Shown here one piece after another: positions 1 through 10,721 of a stretch of DNA of 60,000 nucleotides. Position 1 is the stretch's first letter. Each line of letters starts with the position of its first letter. The notes beneath the pieces were generated by a model that saw only the letters and a list, made by a program, of their open reading frames with translations, was not told the DNA's origin and did not search any database. The stretch comes from Adiantum capillus-veneris. Taxonomy: Eukaryota > Streptophyta > Polypodiopsida > Polypodiales > Pteridaceae. The stretch is from positions 79,640,384 through 79,700,383 of the forward strand of contig CM043944.1 of NCBI GenBank assembly GCA_014529385.2, given 5' to 3'. Position numbers and translations under genes: made by a program.

Positions 1-287
1 ACGATAACTCAAAATCGGTGCAGAATTTGAAAAAACTTCCTTCTGCAAAGTTGTAGACCACATCAAATCCGATGCCTTTGACAAGTAGTTTTTGCAAAAT
101 CATTTTTGGTCAGAAAAAAATAAAAAACAAAAACGTACTGCTCTAATACCATGTTGAGAGAGAGAGCACAGAAATAGAACCCCAAAGTGTGTAGAATACA
201 CACATGAGATGATGTATATATAGAGGGGACCTGAGTGCCATATATAGAGAAGCCATATATTGACTAGCTTCACATATAAGCTCAACA
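1..287 (-). mobile_element. Small-LTR retrotransposon, 5' LTR and leader (truncated by window edge)
   Basis: On the minus strand an LTR of 136 bp (152-287) begins TGTTGAGC and ends CTCAACA, giving matching terminal inverted repeats. Directly inside it, at 141-151, the minus strand reads TGGTATTAGAG, close to the primer binding site for initiator methionine tRNA used by most copia elements. The internal region continues left beyond the window and no protein is visible. The LTR resembles those at 38620-38808 and 41515-41680 in containing CCCCAAAGTGT and paired ACACA blocks. A homologous sequence near 52386-52400 has no LTR, so this is an insertion into repeat R. Confidence 0.7.
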
Positions 288-1501
288 TTTCTCGATATGT
301 ACGTCAAAATTTTGTGGTGTGGGTTACTGCTTGGGCTATAAGCTATGGCATGGGTGGCACTATCTCTGCATTTACAAGAGGGCCTTGATCTCCTATGTTG
401 GTTTGTCTTGTTTCGTCCTCTACTCGTCTTCCTACTTGGGCTCCTCTTGACTCCTACACCCTTCTTCCTTCCTCTCTCTAAAGTTAGAGCTCTTCTTCCA
501 TTTGAAGTATGGAAAGGGGGAAAGTCCGAGGCATGGGCTGCCCGGGGGGGGGGGGTTGGGGAAGGGGGGTTCTTCTAGGAAAGGTGTGCTTGTGGCATGC
601 ATTAAAAATGTAAGATCATAGAGTCTATCTCATGCATGATGAATCCTCCATATTTGACGGTGATAAAGGTTGTGGGGCTTGTGGAGCTTGTGGAGATTAC
701 TTCATCACCAATAGAGGTTGTGGATTCTCTATGTTGGATAACATTTGCGGTGATGTTTGTCTATCAACCGTAGACTTGACAAGTTATTGAGGTTGTAGGT
801 TTGATGTAGTGGATTTTGCATAAGTTGATGGTAGCATATTTATTGTGATGTGGTGGGTGGACGTGCCATTGGCGGTTGTACTGGTTTTTCATTTTCTAGT
901 GTCATCCATGGCATGCAAAAATTGATTGCATGTTGTTGTGTGCTTAAGAGGGTGGCTTAAAATGTGAAAATCAGAAACAATTAATAAGTTATGAGTTTTA
1001 ACTTATATAGCTTTAAAAAAAAAACCCTAGTTAAATTATTAAAAATTCAAAAACTCAAAAGAAGACCAAAATATGTGCACGAAACCATCAATTGTGCCAC
1101 AAAAAAATAAATTTGCATAACTATATATGTTTACAAGAGAGATATTAAAGTTGATAGAAATTTGTCAATTCTCTATCCAATGCTTGCCGTTTCATCACTT
1201 CATTTCTAATCATTTCCGGGGATGATCTCTTGCATAATTTGAGGCATGATACAATTGTTATTGCCTCACGTTAAAAAATTTTAAATCCTACATCTAATTA
1301 AGACTACTTTTGATGCAAGACTTCTTCCTCTCTCTTTTTGCTATAGAACGTATTGAACATCTCATGTAGCGCATTGCTCCTTTTCCTCCCATCTCTATGT
1401 CCTGTATTTTGAAGTAGATTCCTTTTGCTTGATAGTGTGACTGTTCTATTCTTTAATTCTAAGAAATACACAATGAACCAAAAATGCACCACATGGAAAA
1501 G

Positions 1502-1760
1502 TTATATGTTGCAAATAAATATAGATGACTTTAGTTCAAATCCGCAAGCGATTCCACTATTGAGATTAGGTTTTCCTTCCACCATGTAATGTATTATGAA
1601 GGCATCAAAAATTTGGGCTATGAAAGTGTTGATTGCAAACTTAAAGGTGGATAGTTTTGCATATTCAAATAGAATATGCCTAATTTCGAGGGTTGCTTCA
1701 TTACCTTTGCAGGCGGTTATGTCACACATTTTTATCCATAATTGAAACTCATTGTGACCT
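1502..1760 (-). pseudogene. Unrecognised conserved coding remnant in repeat R (copy 1)
   Basis: A minus-strand reading frame contains the segments MCDITACKGNEATLEI, HILFEYAKLS and FIAQIFDAFI. The same peptide recurs at 22700-22990 and 53570-53880 with mostly amino-acid-level conservation. Upstream of the first Met the frame is still similar between copies (ELCDFQSHNEFQLW in the better ones), so the true start is probably further right. This copy lacks a 15-bp in-frame piece present in the other two. I do not recognise the family. It could be a transposon-encoded protein or a captured host exon. Confidence 0.4.
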
Positions 1761-2470
1761 TGAAAGTCACATAGTTTAAAAGAAACTGCCTTGTATTACT
1801 GTCCCTCATACATATTTTATCCGGCCATCTTGTATGCTTCTTGATGCCTTCTTATCCTCTCTTGCTCAACCACACCACTATGGAAACCAACACTTGATAG
1901 AATGCCTTCAAATTCTCTTATACACTCTTTCCTTGTTTTTGTGGGCGGCATATCTCAAGCATACACTATAGGAGGAAAAATCCAAAACCGCCTCTATTGC
2001 CGCAAATTACTAAATGGAAATGGAGAGAGAAAACTTTGTGTTTGTCGTCATAGGTACAGTAGTAGACACGATAATGCTTGCAAATATTTTATATCCATGT
2101 GATCATGGAGTTTTTTGTGCCACATTTGCACTCGTAAAAGAGGACTCCAAAAATTATCTATCTTCTCAAGTCCTCATCCTCTTCCTCGTCCATAAGTATA
2201 TACACTTGATAACCCTGACTCTACAATTACCAAAACCAAATTAAACCAATTAATAGCTCAAACAATTAATACAATATTATTTCTCCACAATTACCGCCTT
2301 TAGAGATTTGACTGCTAAGTCGAATTGCTTGCGAGAGATGTGATGGTTCTCTAACAACCATTACCAAGTATCGAATTTTGTGTGCCGCTCTTGATACTTG
2401 ACCATCTCTCTGGCCGGGCAACTAAGAGTGATATTTTTCTAAGCTAACAATAACAACAGAAATTAATAAA

Positions 2471-2668
2471 CTAAAAAGTTTTTTGAACCAGTTCAGGATC
2501 CAATTTTAATAAACTTACATATTTGTCCTTCCAAGCTACTTTTCCTCCTGAATCACAGTGTGTGGGAGTTTGTCTTACCCGAGCATCACGCTGTTCAGAG
2601 TGTAGGATAAGCCTATGCAACTTGTTTTCACTTTTCGTACATTTCCACTCCCACTTTGCATCTACCAT
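2471..2668 (-). pseudogene. Unrecognised second coding-like island in repeat R (copy 1)
   Basis: The minus strand encodes a short peptide with GGKVAWKDKYVSLLKLD near its end. The homologous frame at 23872-24108 preserves GGKVSWKDKYVSLLKLD. Conservation of this block between copies that differ elsewhere suggests former coding function, perhaps one exon of the same gene as the island to its left. The family is not recognised. Confidence 0.35.
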
Positions 2669-3141
2669 GTTGTTGCCCTATGCTGTATCAAAGTCAGCTT
2701 CACCGCCATACTTTACTCTGTGGTAGTGCCCATTTGTGTCTGGCATGGGTGCGTCAATGTCCTTGTCCTCTCCATCTAGAGACGCACTCTCTGAAATAGG
2801 GGACAATGTCTCCCCTCCACCACGGAAACAAGCAAAGTTACATCATCCCCCACCACCACTGCGCCTCTCATGGTGCTCGCTGCCCTGAGACAACTGCCCT
2901 GAGACAAACAACCCCCCTCTACCCTTAGATAGACATGATTTCATACATAGCCTTTTGTTTTATTTTTATGATTCTTTTTTTCCCTATTGAATATTTTATA
3001 CTAACATATCCTTAAATAATTAGCATATGTTTATTTGTAGCACTTTTAGATGTTTTTCATATGAATTTTCTATTCCTTTTGTACCATTTGCGATTAAAAT
3101 TGTATTAACACACTTGTTTGTTATAGTTTGATGGGAAAAAT

Positions 3142-5276
3142 TTTGCCAAAAGACCACCACATGCCTCTGGATTGTTGACAAGCTAGATCGTATGCCACTA
3201 CACTTTCATAGAGTATGAGCACATCCACACGTACATCAATGATTGCATACTATATAGCAATGAACACGCACATGCTACCGCATGTCCCATGTGTGAGGAA
3301 GCACGCTACAAGACCGGAGTTGGTATTGAGACATTTTCCATAAATCCCTTGCATTCAACACATGTTTAAAAGTAGGTCTACCGTGGAGCTTCTCACGTGG
3401 CACGTCAACCACCGCTCCAATGATAGAATGATGCGTATTCTGCCAATTCACGTGCATGGAGGCACATTAAAACTCAATGGCCAGAGTTTAGATTGGAGCC
3501 TCGACACTTAAGTCTTGGGTTAGCAAGTGATGTGTCAATCCATTTGGCATTAAGTCTACTTCAGGGAGCACTTGTCTTGTGGTGATCATCAACTACAATA
3601 TTCCACCATGGGACAAAACCAAGAAGGGCAATGTACTTCTTTCCTTGCTTGTACCACGGAAGTACAAAGTGGAAAATATTGGTGTCTACCTCAAGCCCCT
3701 CATCGAGGAGTTATGGAGAGGCATCCTTGTTGTAGATGTATCACTTGCACAGGACAGAGAGGCCGGATTCCTTGTGCAAGGTAATATATCCAAACAACCA
3801 TCATTTCTTACCCCAAGGTCATAGCAAGCACAAGGCTCCAACAAATGGGAAGACACCTCTAAAGCTTATGATGGAAAATTGGGCAACTATTTGGGAAGAG
3901 CACTACAATAACAATCCGGCTCTAAGTACTTCACCAAAAGGTATGTCAAGGTATTCCATATTGGAAGGACTTAAAAATACAACACCTCTTGGATCCCATG
4001 CACATATTCAAGAATGTAGCTCATACCCTGTGGGACCACATTATTGGCAAGAAGGACTCATTGGGGGCGAGGGAGGATTTGAGGGGCTTGAAACGTTTCC
4101 CCACCTCTGCTACTCCACGCCGTGCCCCCAATGGGAATATTGTGTTTCCTAAAGTGCCATGGATGCTAGCTAAAGAAGAATTGGACCAAGTGAAGGGTAC
4201 CATTGCATCTATTTGCACACCAACAGGATACATGAGGTTACTAAAGGGAGCTTTCACAAAAGTGAAGAAAGGTGGAAGCGTTTAATTGTATGGGTTGAAG
4301 TCCCATGATTGGCACACGATGCTTCAAGTAATGTCCCTTTCTCTATTCTCTCTATTGTTTGTTTTTTAGGACACATATGATTTGTGTGTATGAATTTCTC
4401 TTAGTTTTTCTTGAATGGGAGTAATCACGAGGCTACGTACCAAAGATAGAATACTCATATACCTAAATCATATTGTATAGTATCTTTGTAATTGATAAAA
4501 TATATTTTCCTATTTTGTAGTGACTTTCCTTTAACTCTATGTGGTGAAAGGGTTGTCACTTTTGTATGTGCCACATTGACAAGCGTAGAACCACCATGGA
4601 CTGTGGCATCATGGGCAACTTTGACACAAATGGTAATGAAGCCAAGTAATGTGGAACTATTGAAAGGATACTAAAGGTTAATTTTAGAACCTTTCATAAC
4701 TTCAAATTCAAGTGTAAGTGGTTTGCAATGTGTCTAGACGGAATGAGAATGGCCTCTACATGGTGGACTCTAGTGTGCATCACACAAGGAGGTATGACAA
4801 TTTAGTTTTTCCACGCAATTGTGACCAGGTGAGTGACTACCTTTTTTATTCTTATTTTCTTGTAACATTACTTATACCAATATTAATCACTTTGATCTTG
4901 TCTTCTATAGGCCATCTATATCCCAGCAATCCACCAACCAAAACTTTGGCTCATAATTTTCGTAACACCTCGGCGGAGAACGATTTTTTTCACTAATGAA
5001 GTGAAGAGCATCTTCGACCCTCTTCCACCTCCTACTTTGCATGTGGGGGAGACAGAGGAAAGGGAGATCGATGATTCAAGTCCGGCGGCTCCAAGTCTTA
5101 GCGAGGATGATTGTCATGATGATGATGATGATGAGATGAAAGATAAAAAATTCTAAGATGATGAAGCCAACTCATCCACAAACGACAATTCTATTTCTCT
5201 TTTTATTGATTAAGGATCCATGGGCTTAAAATTGAATGACTCTTCTTGTAGGTATCTTTAGGAAGATGATTCATAA
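3142..5276 (+). pseudogene. CACTA tnp2-type transposase, decayed (copy C1)
   Basis: The gene would encode the En/Spm-type transposase that binds element ends and cuts and pastes the DNA. Recognisable blocks in order are an N-terminal cysteine segment around 3230-3310 (ACPMCEEARYKTG), the LGLASD block near 3510-3535, the MHIFKN..LWDHIIGKKDS block at 3992-4060, and a region like the plant transposon domain DUF4216 at about 4620-4810, ending at an apparent GT splice donor. After an intron, the last exon has an acidic run (DDDDDEMKD) near 5115-5150 and ends at TAA 5274-5276. Several stops and frame changes make it non-functional. The block order matches copies C2 and C3. Confidence 0.75.
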
Positions 5277-5574
5277 ATATTTTGTATACTTTAAGCTATG
5301 AAATTTTTTGGTTGTGTCATCCGTTCATCTCTCTTTCCCCCCTATTTCTCTCTCTAATTTTGTGAAGCATGCTAAATTATGTTAATCAAGTGATAGTGAT
5401 TAGTTTAGTTGTAATCAAGTGTAATCCCACATAGCTAACTATTGTTCCATGTTTTCATATCTTTCTTTTTATTATTTAAAAATTTCATATAATTTTCTTT
5501 AGTTTTTATTAAGGGGGAGGGAAACACTAGAATTTGAGGGGGAGGGAATGTTTAAGCCAAAATTTAAATGTCTA

Positions 5575-5670
5575 GGTGCTAAATCTGGTTTCGAGAATAA
5601 ATGCAGTAAATTTCACGGCAATAAAAGAGGCAACTGTTGTGGTAATAAGAACGGAAATAAAATTAGTAAT
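5575..5670 (+). repeat. CACTA subterminal motif array (C1)
   Basis: Degenerate 10-12 bp units of the form GGTAATAA or GGCAATAA repeat several times close to the 3' end of C1. Better-preserved arrays lie at 21484-21560 and 38541-38619. In this superfamily such subterminal repeats are transposase binding sites, so that role is inferred. Confidence 0.5.
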
Positions 5671-5798
5671 ATTTGAAACGAAAAAAAAATCCCCCCCCTG
5701 CCCCACCTCCTCTCTCTTCCCTCTCCAGCTGATTTTGGACATTCTCTCTACAATATGCGGTAAAAATTTGTGGTAAACAATTAGAGATTTTCATAGTG

Positions 5799-7020
5799 CA
5801 TCACAAAGACTGCCATGTCCCACCTCATAAATCCCATGTCAATGTTCCTCGCGCCCAGGTCTATGAGGTTGTCCTCCCCTTCCTCTCGGTATTATTCCTT
5901 GGTGAGCCCTTTGATCACCCTACCCAATTTGAAGCGAAAACTATTGTCTTCTTTGAAGGTGTGCTAGAGGAGATCTGCTGGCACCCACAAACCTTCTTAA
6001 TCTTCAAAATTGATGGAGTACTTTACTATGTGTATGTCCATGTAGGATGTAAGTGCTTCAAATTCATGAGCATGCAGTTCGATGGTAGCCTCCATATCAA
6101 TAAATACCTGGAACACGGTGCTAAGCTTATCCATCATGTGTCCTAGGTCATGTGCAAGGAGTTGGGCCACGAGGGCTTGATTAGCAGTAGCATCCAATCT
6201 TATTGATAGAGTGCAAGGGAAAATGGAACATGCTTGGAGATGGATAGACCAAGGAAGCAGTGGAGAATAAGAGAGAAGCCCAAAAACAAGAAAGTGAATT
6301 TAAAATGGACCTTGCAAGTCACTTATACAAGAGACAATTAAAAATACGAAACTTTTATAAAACTTAAAGACTCAACGGTGATTAAAGTTTAAACATTCTC
6401 TTCCACATAGCAATGAGCCGAACTCAAAATGGTGAGCCTGGGAAGTTCCGGAGAGTGCCTCTTGAGGCTCCCATTTTATAAATGTTGATGGAAAAATATA
6501 TGCACAAGCCAAACACCATACCCACAGACTTTCGGCCTCATTATAGATACTTCATGTGAAAGCATAGCGTTTGCTACAAACAATACTAGAAGTACTTACA
6601 ATTAGCAGGAAAGCGCTTGCAATGGACATCGATGATTCGTAGTTGAGAAGCTTTGTAGACGTGTTGTATCTTCACTTGCTTGCTTCCATCGGCCGCCTGC
6701 TTCATCTTCAATATATGACGCTTTTAATCATGGGACTTCAGTCCAATGAATAGAGGAGAGAGTTTGTGGGCTCCCTTTGTGCTTGGCCGCATTGTCACTC
6801 ACATGCATGATACAAAGGTTGTGGTTACCAATGGTCGTCTCTCTCAATGCTGCATCAGAATGAGTCTACCCTTGAATGAGATCTACGACTCATGCTATCC
6901 AAGCTTCTTGCACGTGCAAGCTGAAGCTCCCTAACCCCTAGATCTTTCCAAGTTGAAGGTTCCTAAAGCGTAAAGCCTTTTAAGTTGAATCTCTCTAACC
7001 CTAAAGCTTTGCAACTGAAG
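5799..7020. repeat. Dispersed repeat R, copy 1 right arm
   Basis: This matches 24332-25415, including the segment starting CACAAAGACTGCCATGTCCC and the stretch near 6710-6930. It has about 130 bp around 6510-6645 that copy 2 lacks. A minus-strand frame at 5997-6197 (LVAQLLAHDLGHMMDKLS) is only partly kept in copy 2, so coding status is doubtful. Confidence 0.6.
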
Positions 7021-7220
7021 GTCCCTAAACCGTAATCTTGGTTAGATAAAGCTACCAAGCTCTATAAGATGTATGTGATCTCCCAAGATGAGTGTGGAGA
7101 ATGGGAAATCATGGCAGGAAGACCTCCAGGAAAGGAAAAATAGATTGTATTACAAGCTCTCCATAGCCAAAAAGGAGCCAAAACTCAGAACTAGGCTTGG
7201 GAGAGAAGGGGAAGGTAGAT

Positions 7221-7264
<44 letters not shown>

Positions 7265-7593
7265 GCCAGAAAGATACTCCTTCAATACGGGAGAGAGTGA
7301 AAACCAAGATTCTTAGTTCTACGGAGGAGAGGGTCAGATCTTGTATGTAGAGAGAGAAGGAGTTAGTGGAGAAAGGAAAAAGTAGACTTCAATGTAAAAT
7401 TAATGAGACGAGGGGACGTTTTTGGGGCTAGCCCACTTTTTGAGGATGGCCCATTTACTCCAGCCATCAGTATTTAGAATAAAACATAGACCCAAATATT
7501 TTATGTTTGCAGACTTGGCAATTTTTATGACCATTTACGAAAAAAGAAAAGCCTACACTCAAAGTTTGATCCCTAGAAATTAGGAGCTGACAA
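7021..7593. other. Unassigned spacer with (GA)n microsatellite
   Basis: A GA run of about 40 bp sits at 7222-7262. The reading frame across it (7088-7300) is mainly a product of the microsatellite. No gene is recognised. Confidence 0.5.
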
Positions 7594-8399
7594 CATGGCT
7601 TCCTCCAATTCCTCCACTACTTAAACACAATCATTAGGCTTGGGGTAGATGAAAGGGCCCAAGAAGACCCCAAGAAAGTCCTAATGAGCCTATGGCGAGG
7701 ATACCGAAAGAGGGGTACTCCAGCAACCTATATCACCGAAAGTGTCTCAACATTCAAGAACACCCTAGCTCAAGAAAACCTCACGCAAACAACTCTCCAA
7801 AGGCTAAGCAGACTCAAGACTAGCCACAGTCTCAGAAAGGGCACTTCCTATCCAAGTCTCAAGAACAATCGGATAATTGCCAAAAATCAAGTCAAATCGG
7901 CTCCATAGATAGTAGCCACAACTCAACGTACATGAGTAACAACGCACAAACAGGTGCCAAGAACTATTGCATGCAGTAAACAAAGTCTCTGCAAGGATAT
8001 GCTCTCAAAAGAGCTCACAAAAATACGTATGTGCTGTTAAAAAATGCATAAATATGATATGCAAAACTCCCACTGAAACTCATTAGTACTACAACCTGTA
8101 CCTATAAACCTGTGAAACCGGTAAGAAACTCCACTTGTAATGTTGATGCAGAACGCTTTGCCACAACCAAAAAGAGATCCATGGTTGGATCTCCAACGCT
8201 AACTGCGCCTATAATGTCGAGGTCGAATCTACACATCTGAGCAATGTGCGCAGGAAATTTCGTCTCTTGAGAGACCACTATAACAAAGAGTAGCTACTCT
8301 CCATGTTCCACTAATCGAGAAAAAGTCTATCTCATGGTGGGAATCATGGACTCAAGAAATGTCCATAGGTGTATGCATCAACAATCCACAAAAGACATA
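7594..8399 (+). pseudogene. Unrecognised Ser/Asn/Gln-rich ORF remnant, cut by element G1
   Basis: One forward frame begins ATGGCTTCC at 7594 (MASSNSSTT) and can be followed with a few stops and shifts to the left edge of G1 at 8399. It is rich in Ser, Asn, Gln and Lys. G1 inserted at the 5-bp target acata, and the original sequence resumes at 14249. No domain was recognised, so this may be a gag-like remnant or chance open sequence. Confidence 0.25.
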
Positions 8400-8485
8400 C
8401 GTAAGGACATGGCTCCTATGGGCAAGGCCACCTTCAAGGCCGAACAGTGTGTACGCTAGGGGGAGGCATTATCACCACCCTTTCA
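8400..8485 (+). repeat. G1 5' LTR
   Basis: It starts GTAAGGACATGG after a C in place of the expected T, and ends CACCACCCTTTCA. It aligns with 14121-14243 but lacks about 37 bp in its right half. Confidence 0.85.
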
Positions 8486-8486
8486 C

Positions 8487-8498
8487 TGATATCCGAGC
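8487..8498 (+). other. G1 primer binding site (decayed iMet type)
   Basis: TGATATCCGAGC lies one base after the 5' LTR. It matches the usual initiator-Met site TGGTATCAGAGC at 10 of 12 positions. Confidence 0.7.
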
Positions 8499-9227
8499 TA
8501 TTTTTTAGGGAAAGGGGAAAAGTGGGTTGCATATGCATGCGACTCGCTGCCTCTTTCCCACATTCCGCAGATAGTGATTTCTCTGATGTGCAGCAAAAGA
8601 AGGAAGGCACAGCTTCCCGTGCACAGCATGCATAGACAGCGGTCAGCGACCGCCCTCCACAACAAGCGACTAAGGCGGGAGACCAAGGAACACTCAACCG
8701 GAAACTCGACGGCACCGAGGCTCTGAAGGCTTTCGTTAGCGTCATTAGATGTGCACGTAGGAAGGCCTGCTTAACCCTTGCATGAAGGAGGGTTGAACCC
8801 ACCCCATGAGGGTAAGAGGCCAGCACTTTATCATCCATCTATTGACCCTTGTTGTGTATAACAAGGAAAGATAGCATACTTGTGTTGAAAAGAAAACTAG
8901 AAGGAAAGGGAAAGCTTCAAATTTCAAGGAAGTAGTTTCACCCTTCCTTTTCACTTCTTGGAGGAAGACAAATTTTCCTCCAAAAATTATTTTTTCCTCA
9001 AAGAGGTAGCTTCAAAGTGAACAAAAGCCTTCACAAAAACAACGAGTTTTTGTGAAGAATCAACAAAGGTGTTCTTACGATGAATGACACGTGAAGCGCT
9101 CAATTACCGCAAGGTGAGGTTTGCATGCAATGCAAATCGTGGAGCATACAAAACACAAAGACTTCAATTTCACAAGGTACAAGTTGACGTTTTGTTTTTC
9201 TCTCTCTACATTAGTGTGTGTTTACCA

Positions 9228-10345
9228 TGGCCAGTGAGGATATCCCACCTACACAAACTTTTGATTTTGAGCACGTAGATCAAAATCGGGGCACCACGGG
9301 TGCTACTGACACTAATATGCATGACGATGATGATCTAGGAGATCATGGCCTTGTAGATATGGCTGCTTTCAAGACTTTGGAAAATTGCCAAAACGAACTT
9401 CAACGCAACTTCTCTGCACTCAATGCAAACGTTACCAATCTTACGGAGTTACTTGGGAAATTTATGAATTCACAGACGCTCAAGAAGCCACAAGTGGCAC
9501 GATTCAAGGGAACCAAGATCGCATGACTCAAGGAGTCCAAGAGAATATGCAAAAGGTAGCAATGCATTACTTAAGAATATCACCATTCTCGAGTTTCACG
9601 AGGAAGAGCGTGATCGCAACAAGGATGCATTCAATACGTTCCTACACAAATGGAGTGATATTCATAGATTGAGACACACCCTGGATATAAAGACGGCTGT
9701 GAAAACCAATCTATCTCTTAAAGGCAAGGCCTATGAGTGGTGGATGACATTTCCAATAGATGCTCGTCATTGTCTTGGGTTGCATTTCAAGCTTCTTTCT
9801 CCAAAGAGTTTTTGGACTCCAATGAAGAAGACAAGAATTGGTTAGCATGGGATGCATTGCCGCATGTATGGCCGCTCTCTCACACAGTACCTTTTGAAGT
9901 ATCGGGAAATCATATTTAAAACTAGAAGGTGTAGATGAATTTCAAAAGATACGGGGTTTTAATAGGGGTCTTGACAAAGAGTATCGTCTTCATGTCAAGA
10001 CCCAACATCCAAAAACTTTGGAAAGCCACAGTCATGCCCAAAGATATGACGATGACCAAGAGAGGAGAGGAAATGTTCCCTACTCTAAGAATAATTTTGC
10101 TAAGAGCAATGTGTCTAAGAGCCAATGGCAAGGTAGATCTCCCACACGTCCCAAGAGGAATAAGAGATAATCTACCTCTCCATGCCCACAAGAGGCTAAG
10201 AAGCCTAAGCAATCACGAGATACTCCACGTGGGTCTCTCACAGCATTGTTGATTTTGAGAGTGCAAAGAAACACAATTTGTGTTTTGGATGTCTTTTGGA
10301 CTATCATAACAAGAAAGATTGTCCTCTTTTTCAAGGCAAATAAAA
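9228..10345 (+). pseudogene. G1 gag (capsid and nucleocapsid), frameshifted
   Basis: Gag coats the element RNA in cytoplasmic particles. The chosen start is the ATG at 9228 (MASEDIPPTQTFDF). The frame is open to about 9525 and then shifts several times. Capsid-like blocks include KGKAYEWWMTF near 9720-9750 and WVAFQASFSKEFLDSNEED near 9778-9835. A CCHC knuckle of the form CFGCLLDYHNKKDC sits at about 10276-10320. Between the LTR and this start lies a leader of about 730 bp with no convincing gene. Confidence 0.7.
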
Positions 10346-10358
10346 GTCCATACACACG

Positions 10359-10720
10359 GTGCAACACCTCAAATTGGATATATCTCCTAAATATTGTGAT
10401 GTAGATATTCTTCATATGGAAGAAAAGCACAAGTGTTGTGTGCCTACTTCAATATGGCAGCCCACCTTTGGCCCCCATGGTTTGATTCGCATGCATGGCA
10501 CTATTAATGGACAACGTGTTCGTATTTTAGTGGATGATGGTGCAACTCATAACTTCTTGAACTATATGCTAGTCAAGAAATTGAAGCTTACATAGACTCC
10601 TTGCTCCCACAAGTATGTGGTGGAGCACATGTCTGGCAATGATAAAGTAGTATGGGACACGGTAGCTCAAGGGGTTGAGCTTATTGTTCAAGATCATACG
10701 ATGACCCTTGAGTTTTAAGT
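10359..10720 (+). pseudogene. G1 aspartic protease region
   Basis: The frame at 10359-10595 holds the retropepsin-like block ILVDDGATHNFLN, where the usual D-S/T-G active site reads D-D-G. The second conserved block, DVVLGWEWL, follows in the next open frame at about 10738. A stop at 10593-10595 and a shift after it separate the two halves. The DDG change would probably inactivate the enzyme. Confidence 0.7.
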
Positions 10721-10721
10721 T

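Larger units (their letters stand above)
288..2804. repeat. Dispersed repeat R, copy 1 left arm
   Basis: The stretch matches 52386-54603 (copy 4) along most of its length and 22771-24204 (copy 2) in its right half. It includes a G-rich run near 544-570, AT-rich spacers, and two short minus-strand coding-like islands annotated separately. It lacks a segment of about 280 bp with a hairpin that copies 2 and 4 carry. The repeat family is unclassified. Short motifs of the type TTATTACCGC in the other copies look like CACTA subterminal repeats, so R may be part of a CACTA-type element, but no terminus was seen. Confidence 0.6.
2805..5798 (+). mobile_element. CACTA (En/Spm) DNA transposon, copy C1
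   Basis: The element interrupts repeat R: the left arm stops at 2804 and the right arm resumes at 5799, which is continuous (apart from a 127-bp piece) in copy 2. The right end reads TTTTCATAGTG, that is CACTATGAAAA on the other strand, a CACTA-type terminus also seen at 21689. The left terminus is not clear; 2805-3120 is AT-rich and could be non-homologous filler. The interior carries a decayed tnp2-type transposase gene and a 3' tail with short repeats. Confidence 0.65.

Noticed and set aside
8434-8838. 134-codon minus ORF
   Set aside because: It overlaps the G1 5' LTR and leader on the opposite strand, with no known motif or paralogue.
8770-8840. Possible tRNA in the G1 leader (GGTTGAACCC-like segment)
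   Set aside because: A T-arm-like sequence is visible but no acceptor stem or anticodon arm could be folded around it.
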